The notes below the pieces were generated by a model. That model made no database searches and was not told where the DNA came from. It saw nothing but the letters and a program-made list of their open reading frames with translations. A DNA stretch of 64,000 bases from Luteimonas panaciterrae. GTDB taxonomy: Bacteria; Pseudomonadota; Gammaproteobacteria; Xanthomonadales; Xanthomonadaceae. Made by a program: the position numbers and the translations under genes. The stretch lies in NCBI RefSeq assembly GCF_020511115.1, contig NZ_JAJAVH010000007.1, positions 310,001 through 374,000 of the forward strand, written 5' to 3'. Below are positions 17,848 to 25,722 of this stretch, piece after piece (position 1 is the first letter of the stretch; each line of letters starts with the position of its first letter).

Positions 17848-18018
17848 TAAAAAACCCACGGTGCCAGGTAGCGCCGCAGGTGGATTCGGGAGACGTTGCA
17901 TTTTCGCAGGGGAGACGACGCCTGATTCCACCGTGATGAAATTCCGGGCAGAGGTCTGTGTTGTGCTGCGCGTTTGCGTTGTGGTTTGACTCACTCGCTT
18001 CTGTAACAACGTCTGTTG
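17848..18018 (-). ncRNA. Candidate C-rich small RNA with its own terminator
   Basis: On the minus strand a promoter (TTGACA at 18053-18048, TAGGTT at 18030-18025) is followed about 170 bases later by a stem (CACGGTG at 17935-17929 with CACCGTG at 17863-17857) and a run of T. Inside is a long imperfect hairpin opened by GGTGGA (17932-17927) and closed by TCCACC. It exposes two CTCCC-type stretches (GTCTCCCC and GTCTCCCG) complementary to Shine-Dalgarno sequences. This recalls the C-rich loops of xanthomonad sX13-type RNAs, a resemblance I cannot verify. It could instead be the leader of the histone-like gene. Confidence 0.4.
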
Positions 18019-18024
18019 GGGCGA

Positions 18025-18078
18025 AACCTAATCACGGTTTTTTCAACTGTCAACACCCTCGCGTAAATTTTTTTACGC
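18025..18078 (-). promoter_or_regulatory. Promoter facing the histone-H1-like gene, with upstream hairpin motif
   Basis: A consensus TTGACA (18053-18048, minus strand) and TAGGTT (18030-18025) are separated by 17 bases. Just upstream is a perfect inverted repeat GCGTAAA-TTTT-TTTACGC (18061-18078) that could bind a regulator or end transcription coming from gcvH. Confidence 0.5.
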
Positions 18079-18565
18079 CCGGGTCGCGGCGACCGCCTTC
18101 CGCCAAACCGGCTTCGACGCGTCGGCATCACGCGCCGACATCGTCGCGACGCATCGCATCGACCGATCGCATTTCGCAAAACTACTTTTTTTCAGTGGTT
18201 TCGTGCGCGACGCATGTCATCGTCGTCGTTACGGACATCTCTTCGAAGCAGTGCCGACGACACGCGCGCGACGGTGCGAAGAAGGTGTATCGAACCTGTC
18301 CGATGCCGTGCCGCCGCCGACGGATTTCCGGCACCGCACCAGACGATTTGCGCAAAACTGCGCAAAACTTTCGGCGTCTCCACCCCGTCGCGAACCCACC
18401 GCGCGACCGCTTCGCGAAGTGTTCCGACGCGATCGCGACACGTCGTCGACGACGCCGAACACGCGTTTCGGATCGACCGCGTCGGACAAGAAATGGCATC
18501 GCCGAGGACGTCGTACACACCGCGTCGACACGCCGAAGACGTCGGCGACGGCAATTCGGAACGCC
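18079..18565. other. Gene-free spacer with CGACG-rich composition and a 10-bp tandem repeat
   Basis: About 490 bases with no gene I believe in. Several overlapping frames stay open on both strands, but none has a ribosome site or recognisable protein. The pentamer CGACG or its complement recurs very often. A direct repeat TGCGCAAAAC occurs twice in tandem at 18349-18368, with a related CGCAAAACT at 18175-18183 and the palindrome TTTGCGCAAA at 18347-18356. Confidence 0.5.
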
Positions 18566-18600
18566 GAAAACGCCACCGGCCGCACATGGCGGCCGGTGGC
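18566..18600 (-). terminator. Rho-independent terminator after gcvH
   Basis: A perfect 12-bp stem (18572-18583 with 18589-18600) with a five-base loop is followed on the minus strand by GTTTTCGG. It lies about 60 bases past the gcvH stop. Confidence 0.85.
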
Positions 18601-18658
18601 GGATGTCGAACGAGATGGAGTCGAACCGGGTGTGTATCCCCGGCCCGGCACGGACGAC

Positions 18659-19054
18659 TCAGTGCTCGTCGTCCTCGATCAGCTCGGCGTAGTCGTCCGG
18701 GCTGAGCAGCTCGTTGAGCTGGTCCGGCTCGCTGACTTCGACCACGAACAGCCAGCCTTCGCCGTAGGCGTCCTCGTTGATGGTTTCGGGCTTGTCGGCC
18801 AGCGCCGAGTTCACCGCGGTGACCTTGCCGGAGACCGGCGCGTACACGTCTGACGCCGCCTTCACCGACTCCACCACCGCGCAGGCATTGCCGGCATCGA
18901 CGCTGTCACCAACGCTGGGCAGATCGACGTAGACCAGATCGCCGAGCAGGCCTTGGGCATGATCGGAAATGCCGACGGTGACCTTGCCGTCGCCCTCCAC
19001 GCGCGCCCATTCGTGGGATTTCATGAACTTGAGGTCGCCTGGGATATCGCTCAT
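18659..19054 (-). CDS. gcvH: Glycine cleavage system H protein
   Basis: 131 residues, the usual length. It shuttles the aminomethyl group of glycine on a lipoyl arm between GcvP, GcvT and Lpd in the cytoplasm. The lipoylation site is Lys65 in [13 protein letters not shown], and the hallmark [21 protein letters not shown] lies near the N-terminus. It is downstream of gcvT on the same strand with 69 bases between. gcvP is not in the window. Certain. Confidence 0.97.
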   Translation of the reverse strand: MSDIPGDLKFMKSHEWARVEGDGKVTVGISDHAQGLLGDLVYVDLPSVGDSVDAGNACAVVESVKAASDVYAPVSGKVTAVNSALADKPETINEDAYGEGWLFVVEVSEPDQLNELLSPDDYAELIEDDEH

Positions 19055-19123
19055 CGGGGGGCTCCGAAACTGGGGAGACAGTGGAAAGATGGTTAGTAGT
19101 TTAAGCGAAGGAAATCGACAGCG

Positions 19124-20242
19124 TCAGATGCCTTCCTGCGCCTTGCCGTCCCTGACGAACGGAAACTTCACCACGCGCACGGGCACTTCCTTGCCGCGGA
19201 TGTCCACGCGGACATTACCCGCCGCTCCCAACGGGATGTCGCCGGCCGGAACGCGCGCGAACGCGATCGCCTTGCCCAGCGTCGGCGAGAAGGTACCGGA
19301 GAGGATCTCGCCTTCGCCGTGAGCGGTCAGCACCTTCTGACCGTGGCGCAGCACGCCCTTCTCGTCCATGACCAACCCGATCATCTGTCGCGGCGCGCCT
19401 TCGGCCTTCTGCTTCTCGAGCACGTCACGTCCGGTGAAGGGACGGCCTTCGTCCAGCGCGATCGTCCACGCCAGCGCCGCTTCGTAAGGCGACACGGTCT
19501 CGTCCATGTCCTGCCCATAAAGATTCATGCCCGCCTCCAGGCGCAGCGTGTCGCGCGCGCCGAGGCCGGCGGGCTTCACACCGGCGTCCAGCAACGCGTC
19601 CCACAGTGCGACGGCCTGCTGTTCCGGCACGATGATCTCGAATCCATCCTCGCCGGTGTAGCCGGTGCGGGCGACAAAGACATCGATGCCATCGGTGGTC
19701 TTCGCCTGCCCCGCGACGAACTTGCCGAGCTTGCCGATGCGGGCGCGGTCACCATCGGCGATCAGGCCGAGCGTCTTCTCGCGCGCGTTCGGGCCCTGCA
19801 CGGCGATCATGGCGAGTTCGGCGCGTTCCTTCATTTCGACGCCGCCGAACTGCTTCGCCTGTTCGCCGATCCAGGCCAGGTCCTTGTCGCGCGTGGCGGC
19901 ATTCACCACGATGCGGAACCAGGATTCGTCGAGGTAGTAGACGATCAGATCGTCGATCACGCCGCCCTGCGCGTTGAGCATGCAGGTGTAGAGCGCCTTG
20001 CCGGAGGCCTTGAGCTTGTCCACCGAGTTGGCCACCAGCTTGCGCAGGAAATCGCGCACCTGCGCGCCGTGCAGATCGACCACGGTCATGTGCGAGACGT
20101 CGAACATGCCGGCGTCACGGCGCACCTGATGGTGTTCTTCGATCTGCGATCCGTAGTTGAGCGGCATGTCCCAGCCGCCGAAGTCCACCATGCGGGCGCC
20201 GAGGGCGCGATGGCGGTCGTTGAGGATCGTTTTCTGGGTCAT
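19124..20242 (-). CDS. gcvT: Glycine cleavage system aminomethyltransferase (T protein)
   Basis: 372 residues. It transfers the methylene from the GcvH-bound intermediate to tetrahydrofolate, releasing ammonia. Family blocks are clear: [27 protein letters not shown] at the N-terminus, [13 protein letters not shown], and the [21 protein letters not shown] block that builds the folate pocket. It precedes gcvH. Upstream are the REP pair and nfeD on the same strand. The 5' region is too short for a glycine riboswitch and none is visible. Confidence 0.97.
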   Translation of the reverse strand: MTQKTILNDRHRALGARMVDFGGWDMPLNYGSQIEEHHQVRRDAGMFDVSHMTVVDLHGAQVRDFLRKLVANSVDKLKASGKALYTCMLNAQGGVIDDLIVYYLDESWFRIVVNAATRDKDLAWIGEQAKQFGGVEMKERAELAMIAVQGPNAREKTLGLIADGDRARIGKLGKFVAGQAKTTDGIDVFVARTGYTGEDGFEIIVPEQQAVALWDALLDAGVKPAGLGARDTLRLEAGMNLYGQDMDETVSPYEAALAWTIALDEGRPFTGRDVLEKQKAEGAPRQMIGLVMDEKGVLRHGQKVLTAHGEGEILSGTFSPTLGKAIAFARVPAGDIPLGAAGNVRVDIRGKEVPVRVVKFPFVRDGKAQEGI

Positions 20243-20277
20243 GGACGCGGCCTGTGGAATCGAAGACCGCCATTATC

Positions 20278-20383
20278 GTAGGGCGGGCCTTGGCCCGCTA
20301 TGGTCTTGGCTCCGGCGGCGATGGCTTTCGGCGATGCCAAAGCCCGTATCGTGACAGTAATGGCGGGCCAAGGCCCGCCCTAC
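20278..20383. repeat. REP doublet (BIME-like) with GTAG heads
   Basis: Two 21-bp units that begin GTAGGGCGGGCC lie in inverted orientation at 20278-20298 and 20363-20383, perfectly complementary and 64 bases apart. Each unit is itself a palindrome around CCTTGG or CCAAGG. The GTAG head is typical of REP elements mobilised by RAYT transposases. The inner unit supplies the TAG stop codon of nfeD. Confidence 0.8.
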
Positions 20384-20811
20384 GCCGCTTCCACCACCAG
20401 CGTCATGCCATCGGCGGCGACGATCTTCACTGCGGCGCCCGCCGGCAGATCGGGGCCGACCACGTCCCAGTACGCGTCGGCGATCTGCACGCGGCCCTGG
20501 CCCTGCACGATCGCGCGCTCCAGCGGCACGACGCGGCCGATGAGCGCGGCGGCGCGGCGGTTCAACGCCGGTTGGTCGGAAGGACGGCCGCCGCTGCGGA
20601 ACCAGCGCCGGCAGATCACGACGAAGACGAAGCTCAGCACGGCGAACAGCACCGCCTGCGCCAGCAGCGGCATGCCCGGGAACAGCAGCGTCACCACGAA
20701 CATCACGCCGGCCGCGAAGCCAAACCACATCATGAAAGCACCCGGCGCCATGGTCTCCGCGGCGATCAGCAGCAGCGCCAGACCCGCCCAGACATAGACG
20801 ACCCAAGGCAT
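20380..20811 (-). CDS. NfeD family membrane protein
   Basis: 143 residues. Three hydrophobic segments (about 5-25, 28-48 and 50-66) precede a C-terminal OB-fold domain (ALIGRVVPLERAIVQGQGRVQIADAYWDVVGPDLPAG). Such short NfeD proteins partner with SPFH/stomatin proteins in membrane microdomains. It starts 3 bases after the qmcA stop (ATG at 20811, stop at 20815-20817), so they are cotranscribed. Its TAG stop lies inside a REP unit, suggesting the original C-terminus was replaced when the repeat arrived. Confidence 0.9.
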   Translation of the reverse strand: MPWVVYVWAGLALLLIAAETMAPGAFMMWFGFAAGVMFVVTLLFPGMPLLAQAVLFAVLSFVFVVICRRWFRSGGRPSDQPALNRRAAALIGRVVPLERAIVQGQGRVQIADAYWDVVGPDLPAGAAVKIVAADGMTLVVEAA

Positions 20812-20814
20812 GGT

Positions 20815-21771
20815 TCAGCCTCCCGAGCGTGGCAGCGGCGGCACGGTGGCGGCCGACGGCTTGTTCAACGCTTCCTTCGCCAGTTCGGCGATGCCGCCGA
20901 GCGAGCTGAGGATGCCAGTCGACTCCATCGGCATCATCACGAACTTCTGGTTCGGCGCCTCGGCCAGCGCCTTGAACGCCTCGATGTATTTCTGCGCGAC
21001 GAAGTAGTTGATGGCGCTGACGTTGCCGTTGGCGATGGCGTCGGACACCAGTTGCGTGGCCTTGGCTTCTGCTTCGGCCAGGCGCTCGCGTGCTTCGGCG
21101 GCGCGGAAGGCCGCCTCGCGATTGCCTTCCGCTTCCAGGATCACCGACTGCTTCTCGCCCTCGGCCTTGAGGATCGCCGCCTGTCGGAAACCTTCGGCTT
21201 CCAGGATGTTGGCGCGCTTCTCGCGCTCGGCCTTCATCTGCCGGGCCATGGATTCCACCAGATCGCGCGGCGGCTGGATGTCCTTCAGTTCGATGCGGTT
21301 GACCTTCAGACCCCAGGGATGGGTAGCCGCGTCCACCGCCACCAGCACCTTGGCGTTGATCTCGTCGCGCTTGGACAGCGATTCGTCGAGGTCGAGCGAA
21401 CCGATCGAGGTGCGGATGTTGGTCATCACCAGATTGAGCACGGCGATTTCCAGCGTGGCCACTTCATAAGCCGCCTTGGCCGCGTCCAGCACCTGGAAGA
21501 ACACGATGCCGTCGACCTTGACCACCGCGTTGTCCTTGGTGATCACGTCCTGGCTGGGCACGTCCAGCACCTGTTCCATCATGTTGATCTTGCGGCCGAC
21601 GCTCTGATAGACCGGGATCAGGATGTGCAGGCCGGGATCGAGCGTGTGGGTGTACTTGCCGAAACGCTCCACGGTCCATTCGTAGCCTTGCGGCACCATC
21701 CGCAGCATCTTCGCCAGGAAGATCACGGCGGCGATCACCACGACGATGGCGAGCAGGAATCCAGCGTTCAT
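20815..21771 (-). CDS. qmcA: SPFH/stomatin-like membrane protease-associated protein (QmcA)
   Basis: 318 residues from ATG 21771, preceded by AGAGGGGTGTGAG; an ATG nine codons earlier lacks a ribosome site. One N-terminal transmembrane helix is followed by the band-7 domain (VPQGYEWTVERFGKYTHTLDPGLHILIPVYQSVG), then a long Ala/Glu-rich coiled coil (ANILEAEGFRQAAILKAEGEKQ...) and the conserved tail FVMMPMESTGILSSLGGIAEL. It organises membrane microdomains and modulates FtsH-type proteases. First gene of the qmcA-nfeD unit. Confidence 0.92.
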   Translation of the reverse strand: MNAGFLLAIVVVIAAVIFLAKMLRMVPQGYEWTVERFGKYTHTLDPGLHILIPVYQSVGRKINMMEQVLDVPSQDVITKDNAVVKVDGIVFFQVLDAAKAAYEVATLEIAVLNLVMTNIRTSIGSLDLDESLSKRDEINAKVLVAVDAATHPWGLKVNRIELKDIQPPRDLVESMARQMKAEREKRANILEAEGFRQAAILKAEGEKQSVILEAEGNREAAFRAAEARERLAEAEAKATQLVSDAIANGNVSAINYFVAQKYIEAFKALAEAPNQKFVMMPMESTGILSSLGGIAELAKEALNKPSAATVPPLPRSGG

Positions 21772-21923
21772 CTCACACCCCTCTTTCCTTGAATTCACGC
21801 AGTATAGGCGCGGGGAGTGCGTTTAGCCTGTGCCGCGCCGGGAGCCGGCGGCGGCCAGGACGTCCAGCCGGAATCGAACGCGCCGGCTGCCCGGAAGCCT
21901 GCCGGCGCGACGCCTCAACGGTA

Positions 21924-21954
21924 GAAACAAATCGCCCCGGTAAATACCGGGGCG
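21924..21954 (-). terminator. Terminator of the haem-uptake operon
   Basis: A perfect 10-bp stem (21933-21942 with 21945-21954) followed on the minus strand by ATTTGTTTC. It begins 8 bases after the stop of the DUF6607 gene. Confidence 0.8.
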
Positions 21955-21961
21955 TTTGCTC

Positions 21962-22915
21962 TCAGCGGCGCTTGGCCGGCTCCACCCACTTCTTGAACAC
22001 CTTGTCGATGTCGCGCTCGGACACCTTCTTGCCCTCCTGTATCCGGTCGGCCTGGGTGAACAGCGGAATGATCATCGCCATGCCATCGATCTTGGTCTTC
22101 AGGCGCAGCCCCGGCGGCTTCGACAGGAATCCATCCCAGCGCGCGCGCACCTTTGCCCAATAGTCGCCGGTCGCGGTCCAGTAGGCGTAGGCGGGCTTGA
22201 AGTCGATGTCCTTGGTCTTCTGATAGTCGTTGAAGCCGAATTCGCGCACCAACTCGACCTGCGTGCCGTCGGGCTTGCGCAGCACCTTGGTGTTGAACTG
22301 CTCGTGTGTCCAGCCACCCGGCGTGATGGTGTGGCGGTTGATCGCCGAGATCGCGTTGTAGTCGCTGCGCTTGGTGTACTCGCGGCGCGGCAACGGGCGC
22401 CAGCTCGGATCGCTGGTCCAGGTGGCGACGCCGTTGTCGTAGGTCCAGCGGCCGGTGCCGCAGTAACGCGGCGCGTCGCTGACCTCGAATACGCACTGCG
22501 TCCAGGCGCCCTGGGTCTGCTCCGCCGGGAGATTGCGCACGGTCCAGGTCTGGTCGGCGGTGAACTCGAAGCGATTCGGCGCCTCGTACGTCCAGTCCTG
22601 GCGCCAGTGCTTGGTGACGTGACCGCTCTTCTCGTCCACCAGGATGTGCTGGAGCACGATCTTCTTCGGCGTGTCCTGCACCACGATCACCGTCTCGTTG
22701 CCGCCGCTGCGCATCGCCGGATGGCGTTCGTAGCCGGGCTGCAGCAGCACGGTCTCGTCGAAGGCGAAATCGACGATGTATTCGCCCTGCATCGCCAGGA
22801 TCGAGGCGCGATCGCGCTCCGGATTCGACGGAGCGTTCGCGGTGGAGGTTTGCGCGCCAGCGGCGCCGGTTGCGAGTGCCGACAGCGTCAGCATGGCTGC
22901 CAAATGCGATTTCAT
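21962..22915 (-). CDS. DUF6607 family secreted protein of a haem-uptake locus
   Basis: 317 residues from ATG 22915. An earlier in-frame ATG at 22972 lies inside the receptor gene. A signal peptide (MKSHLAAMLTLSALATGAAGAQ) is followed by a Trp/Tyr-rich mature protein with blocks such as YIVDFAFDETVLLQPGYE and RHTITPGGWTHEQFN. I associate this pattern with the DUF6607 family, which is often found next to TonB-dependent haemoglobin receptors. Function is unknown; a periplasmic haem-handling or haem-protein-processing role is inference. It starts 50 bases after the receptor gene and ends at a strong terminator. Confidence 0.75.
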   Translation of the reverse strand: MKSHLAAMLTLSALATGAAGAQTSTANAPSNPERDRASILAMQGEYIVDFAFDETVLLQPGYERHPAMRSGGNETVIVVQDTPKKIVLQHILVDEKSGHVTKHWRQDWTYEAPNRFEFTADQTWTVRNLPAEQTQGAWTQCVFEVSDAPRYCGTGRWTYDNGVATWTSDPSWRPLPRREYTKRSDYNAISAINRHTITPGGWTHEQFNTKVLRKPDGTQVELVREFGFNDYQKTKDIDFKPAYAYWTATGDYWAKVRARWDGFLSKPPGLRLKTKIDGMAMIIPLFTQADRIQEGKKVSERDIDKVFKKWVEPAKRR

Positions 22916-22965
22916 GCGTGTTCTCTTGAGTGAGGTCGGATAGACATGTTCGTTCCGGGGAGTGC

Positions 22966-25209
22966 TCACCACTCCAGCGCCAGGCTCACCGCCAAGTTAC
23001 GCCCGGGCGATGTGTAGCGGTCGACGATGACGGAGCTGGCCGAGACCAGCGGCATGTCGCCCGCGTCGAAATACTTGCGATCGGCCAGGTTGAACACGCC
23101 GGCGTTGAGCTTGGCACCCGGCGCGAAGTTCCAGTGCGCCATCAGATCGAGCACGCCATAGCCGGGTGTTTCCCGATAAGGCACGCCCGGCGTGGTGGCC
23201 GACGGCAGACGATCCTTGCGAGCGACGAAACGCCCCGCGAGCTCCGCCCCCCAGACATTGCTGTCGTAGGCCACGCCCAGCGTCGCGGTGAACGGATCGA
23301 TCGAAGCCAGCGGCTCGTCCGCGGTGCGGTCGTCACCGCGCGCGTAGGCGGCGGCGCCGTGCAGCGACCAGCCCTGCATGCGTTCCGACAAGGTGCCCAG
23401 GTCGACACCGGCCTTGACCTCCGCGCCATAGATGCGCGCATCGGCGATGTTCTGCGACTGGAACACCTGCAGCCCCTCGGCGTTGAAGCCGATGAAGCGG
23501 AACGATTCGATGAAATCCTTGTACTTGTTGTAATAGGTGGACACGCTGACGTGCACGGCATCGCCGACGAAGCGCACGCCCGCTTCCAGCCCATTACTGG
23601 TTTCCGGCTTCAGATCCGGATTGGCGATCGCGGTATAGCCGAACTGCAGATTGGTGAAGCCGATATTGACGTCGTTGTACGGCGGCGAGCGGAAACCGCG
23701 CGAATAACCGCCGAACAACGACCACTTGTCGGCGAAGTGCCACACCGCGCCGAGCTTCGGCGACACGCTGGTCTTGGTGAGATCGGAAATCGCCACGCCG
23801 GGATTGTCCTCGCGGAAGATCGCGTCCGACTGCGGATTCAATTCGTAACGGTCCACGCGCACGGCGGGAATCAGGCGGAACTTGTCGTCGGCGAGACTGA
23901 TCTCGTCTTGCACGTAGACCGCCGCGGTGGTGGTCTTGCTGATCGGGAAATCGCGAACCGGGAACACGTCCGGCAGCATCGCATTGGTGACTCTGCCGGT
24001 ATCCAGGTTGTACACGCGGCCATCGCGCTTCTGCCGGGTTTCGGTGCGCGAGACATCGAGTCCGTAGCTCAAGGTGTGCCGTGCGCCGCCGGTGTCGAAA
24101 TCCTTGTGGAAGTTGGCCTGGATGCCGTAAAGGCGCTGGTCGAAGTTGAACTCGCGTTCGCGGCGCTCGTTGACGCCACGCGAAGTGCGGCGCACCTCGA
24201 CCGTGTCCTGCGTGGTCTCGCTGTCCTGGCGGTAGATCTGCCAGTCGAGGCTGTCGGCGAAGCCGGCACCCACTTCGCCCATTTCGTGCGCCAGCGCCAC
24301 GCGCGCGCGCGCCTGGTGATCGTTGCCGGTGACCAGAAGATTGTTGGCGCCGGTGAGCGCCTGCAGGCCGCGCATGCTGAGCAGGTCGGTGTCGACGCTG
24401 TCCTCGTTGCCTTCCACCGTCAGCTTGAAGCGTTGCGTGTCGCTCGGCGCGTACACCAGCTTGCTCAGCACGCTGCGGCCGTCGCGATCCTGCGGATCGT
24501 TCTGCGTGCGCTGGCTGCCCTCACCGCCGACCGTGCCCATGTTCTCGGTCTCCTTGCCCTGGCGATGGTTCACCGCGACCATCCCTGACCAGCGCTCGCC
24601 ACCGAACGCGGCGGTGGCGCCGGCGGACAGACCGCTCCAGTCGCTCTCGTAGCCGAACTTCAAGCCGAAGTAGGCGTCCTTGCCGTCCTTCAGATAATCC
24701 GAAGGATCCTTGGTCACGAAGGAGACCACGCCGCCGAGCGCGTCGGAGCCGTACAGCGAACTGGTCGGCCCGCGCACCACTTCCACGCGCTTGAGCGTGT
24801 CGAGATCGACGAAGTTGCGGTTGGCGCTGGAGAAGCTGCCGATCGAGAACGCGTCGGAGACCGGGATGCCGTCGGTCTGGATGCGCACGCGGTTGCCGCT
24901 CAGGCCGCGGATGCGGATGTCGCCGAGGCCGAAGCGGCCGAAGTTGGAGGTGACGCTGATGCCGGGCTCGTAGCGGAACAGGTCCTTCAGGTCGCGCGTC
25001 AGCGTCTCGTCCATGCGCACGCGGTCGATCACGTCGACCGTGTTCGGCACATCGGCGATGACACGTTCGGTGCGGGTGGCGCTGACGACGACGCGGTTGA
25101 ATTCGGTCGCCTCGCTGGCGCCGGCTTCTGGGGCTTCTGGGGCTTCGGCGGCGAGGACGGCATTGGGCAACGCCAGGCACAAGGCCAGGGAGAGAGGATG
25201 GAGGCGCAT
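22966..25209 (-). CDS. TonB-dependent haem/haemoglobin receptor
   Basis: 747 residues from ATG 25209 with a signal peptide (MRLHPLSLALCLALPNAVLAA). The plug domain (residues about 40-160) begins FNRVVVSATRTERVIADVPNTVDVIDR. The outer-membrane beta-barrel ends in the aromatic residue Trp. The motif pair FRSPPYND and NPDLKPETSNGLEAG corresponds to the FRAP/NPNL box of haem receptors. It imports haem across the outer membrane with TonB energy. Upstream is hemP, and a Fur-like site precedes hemP, so iron regulation of the whole set is likely. The exact host protein ligand cannot be read. Confidence 0.88.
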   Translation of the reverse strand: MRLHPLSLALCLALPNAVLAAEAPEAPEAGASEATEFNRVVVSATRTERVIADVPNTVDVIDRVRMDETLTRDLKDLFRYEPGISVTSNFGRFGLGDIRIRGLSGNRVRIQTDGIPVSDAFSIGSFSSANRNFVDLDTLKRVEVVRGPTSSLYGSDALGGVVSFVTKDPSDYLKDGKDAYFGLKFGYESDWSGLSAGATAAFGGERWSGMVAVNHRQGKETENMGTVGGEGSQRTQNDPQDRDGRSVLSKLVYAPSDTQRFKLTVEGNEDSVDTDLLSMRGLQALTGANNLLVTGNDHQARARVALAHEMGEVGAGFADSLDWQIYRQDSETTQDTVEVRRTSRGVNERREREFNFDQRLYGIQANFHKDFDTGGARHTLSYGLDVSRTETRQKRDGRVYNLDTGRVTNAMLPDVFPVRDFPISKTTTAAVYVQDEISLADDKFRLIPAVRVDRYELNPQSDAIFREDNPGVAISDLTKTSVSPKLGAVWHFADKWSLFGGYSRGFRSPPYNDVNIGFTNLQFGYTAIANPDLKPETSNGLEAGVRFVGDAVHVSVSTYYNKYKDFIESFRFIGFNAEGLQVFQSQNIADARIYGAEVKAGVDLGTLSERMQGWSLHGAAAYARGDDRTADEPLASIDPFTATLGVAYDSNVWGAELAGRFVARKDRLPSATTPGVPYRETPGYGVLDLMAHWNFAPGAKLNAGVFNLADRKYFDAGDMPLVSASSVIVDRYTSPGRNLAVSLALEW

Positions 25210-25295
25210 GGAAGGCTCGCGAAAGTTAAAAACGAGGCGAGCTGGGTGAGGAAGCGCGTGCTTAGCGGACGCCTTCAAGGCGTCTGCTGCGCTTC

Positions 25296-25336
25296 CGAAC
25301 GCCCGGCCACGGATGGCCGGGCCGGGGCATCCGAAA
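25296..25336 (+). repeat. Copy B of a dispersed 41-bp palindromic repeat
   Basis: Matches the minus strand of 12990-13030 apart from about four positions. The core stem is CCCGGCCA-CGGA-TGGCCGGG (25302-25321). It lies in the 240-base gap between hemP and the receptor gene, which also holds a second small palindrome GACGCCTT-C-AAGGCGTC near 25268-25284. Confidence 0.6.
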
Positions 25337-25452
25337 GTCGGGCGTGTGGCGCCACGGATGGCATCCACTAACCACTTGGCTAGCGATTGGATGTGCCGGC
25401 AGAAGGCGGCCGGGCGACGATTTGGCGCCCCACTCCCGACCGGGTACGGGGA

Positions 25453-25653
25453 TTACTTGGTCAGGATGAGCTTGTCGTTGCGGGTATGCCGCAGGCGGTA
25501 GCACTCGTTGCCATGACGGATACGCAGTTCGCGCTGGCCCTGCAGCAGGCGGGCGCTGTCGATCTCGATCACCTCCGGCGAGGCAGCCTGCCGGTCGGCG
25601 GCGCGCTCGGGCGTGATGGGGGTGACCTGCAATTGCGGGCGGGCGGCGAGCAT
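25453..25653 (-). CDS. hemP: Haem uptake protein HemP
   Basis: 66 residues (68 if the ATG at 25659 is used). GGAG sits only 2 bases before ATG 25659 but 8 before ATG 25653, so I prefer the latter. The C-terminal half has the HemP signature SARLLQGQRELRIRHGNECY and RLRHTRNDKLILTK. HemP is a small DNA-binding activator of haem receptor genes in several proteobacteria. Here it lies immediately after a Fur-like promoter and upstream of the receptor, the standard arrangement. Confidence 0.9.
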   Translation of the reverse strand: MLAARPQLQVTPITPERAADRQAASPEVIEIDSARLLQGQRELRIRHGNECYRLRHTRNDKLILTK

Positions 25654-25682
25654 CAGCATGGCTCCGTCAATAGGAGTGATAG

Positions 25683-25710
25683 ATGCTAATGATTCTCATT
25701 TAAATGTCAA
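25683..25710 (-). promoter_or_regulatory. Fur-like box overlapping the hemP promoter
   Basis: On the minus strand TTGACA (25710-25705) and TAGCAT (25688-25683) are 16 bases apart. Between them TGATTCTCATTTA-type sequence (25685-25703) matches most positions of the 19-bp Fur consensus, centred on AATGATTCTCATT. This predicts iron repression. Confidence 0.75.
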
Positions 25711-25722
25711 CAACCCGGTCGG

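Noticed and set aside
18600-18660. GGTTCGACTCC-like sequence on the minus strand, reminiscent of a tRNA T-arm
   Set aside because: The flanking five-base stems do not pair and no matching acceptor stem exists.
17958-18853. Several overlapping long open frames on both strands
   Set aside because: They arise from a stop-poor CGACG-rich stretch; none has a start signal, and one runs antisense into gcvH.
20243-20277. Possible glycine riboswitch before gcvT
   Set aside because: The leader is only a few dozen bases before the REP pair, and no aptamer boxes are visible.
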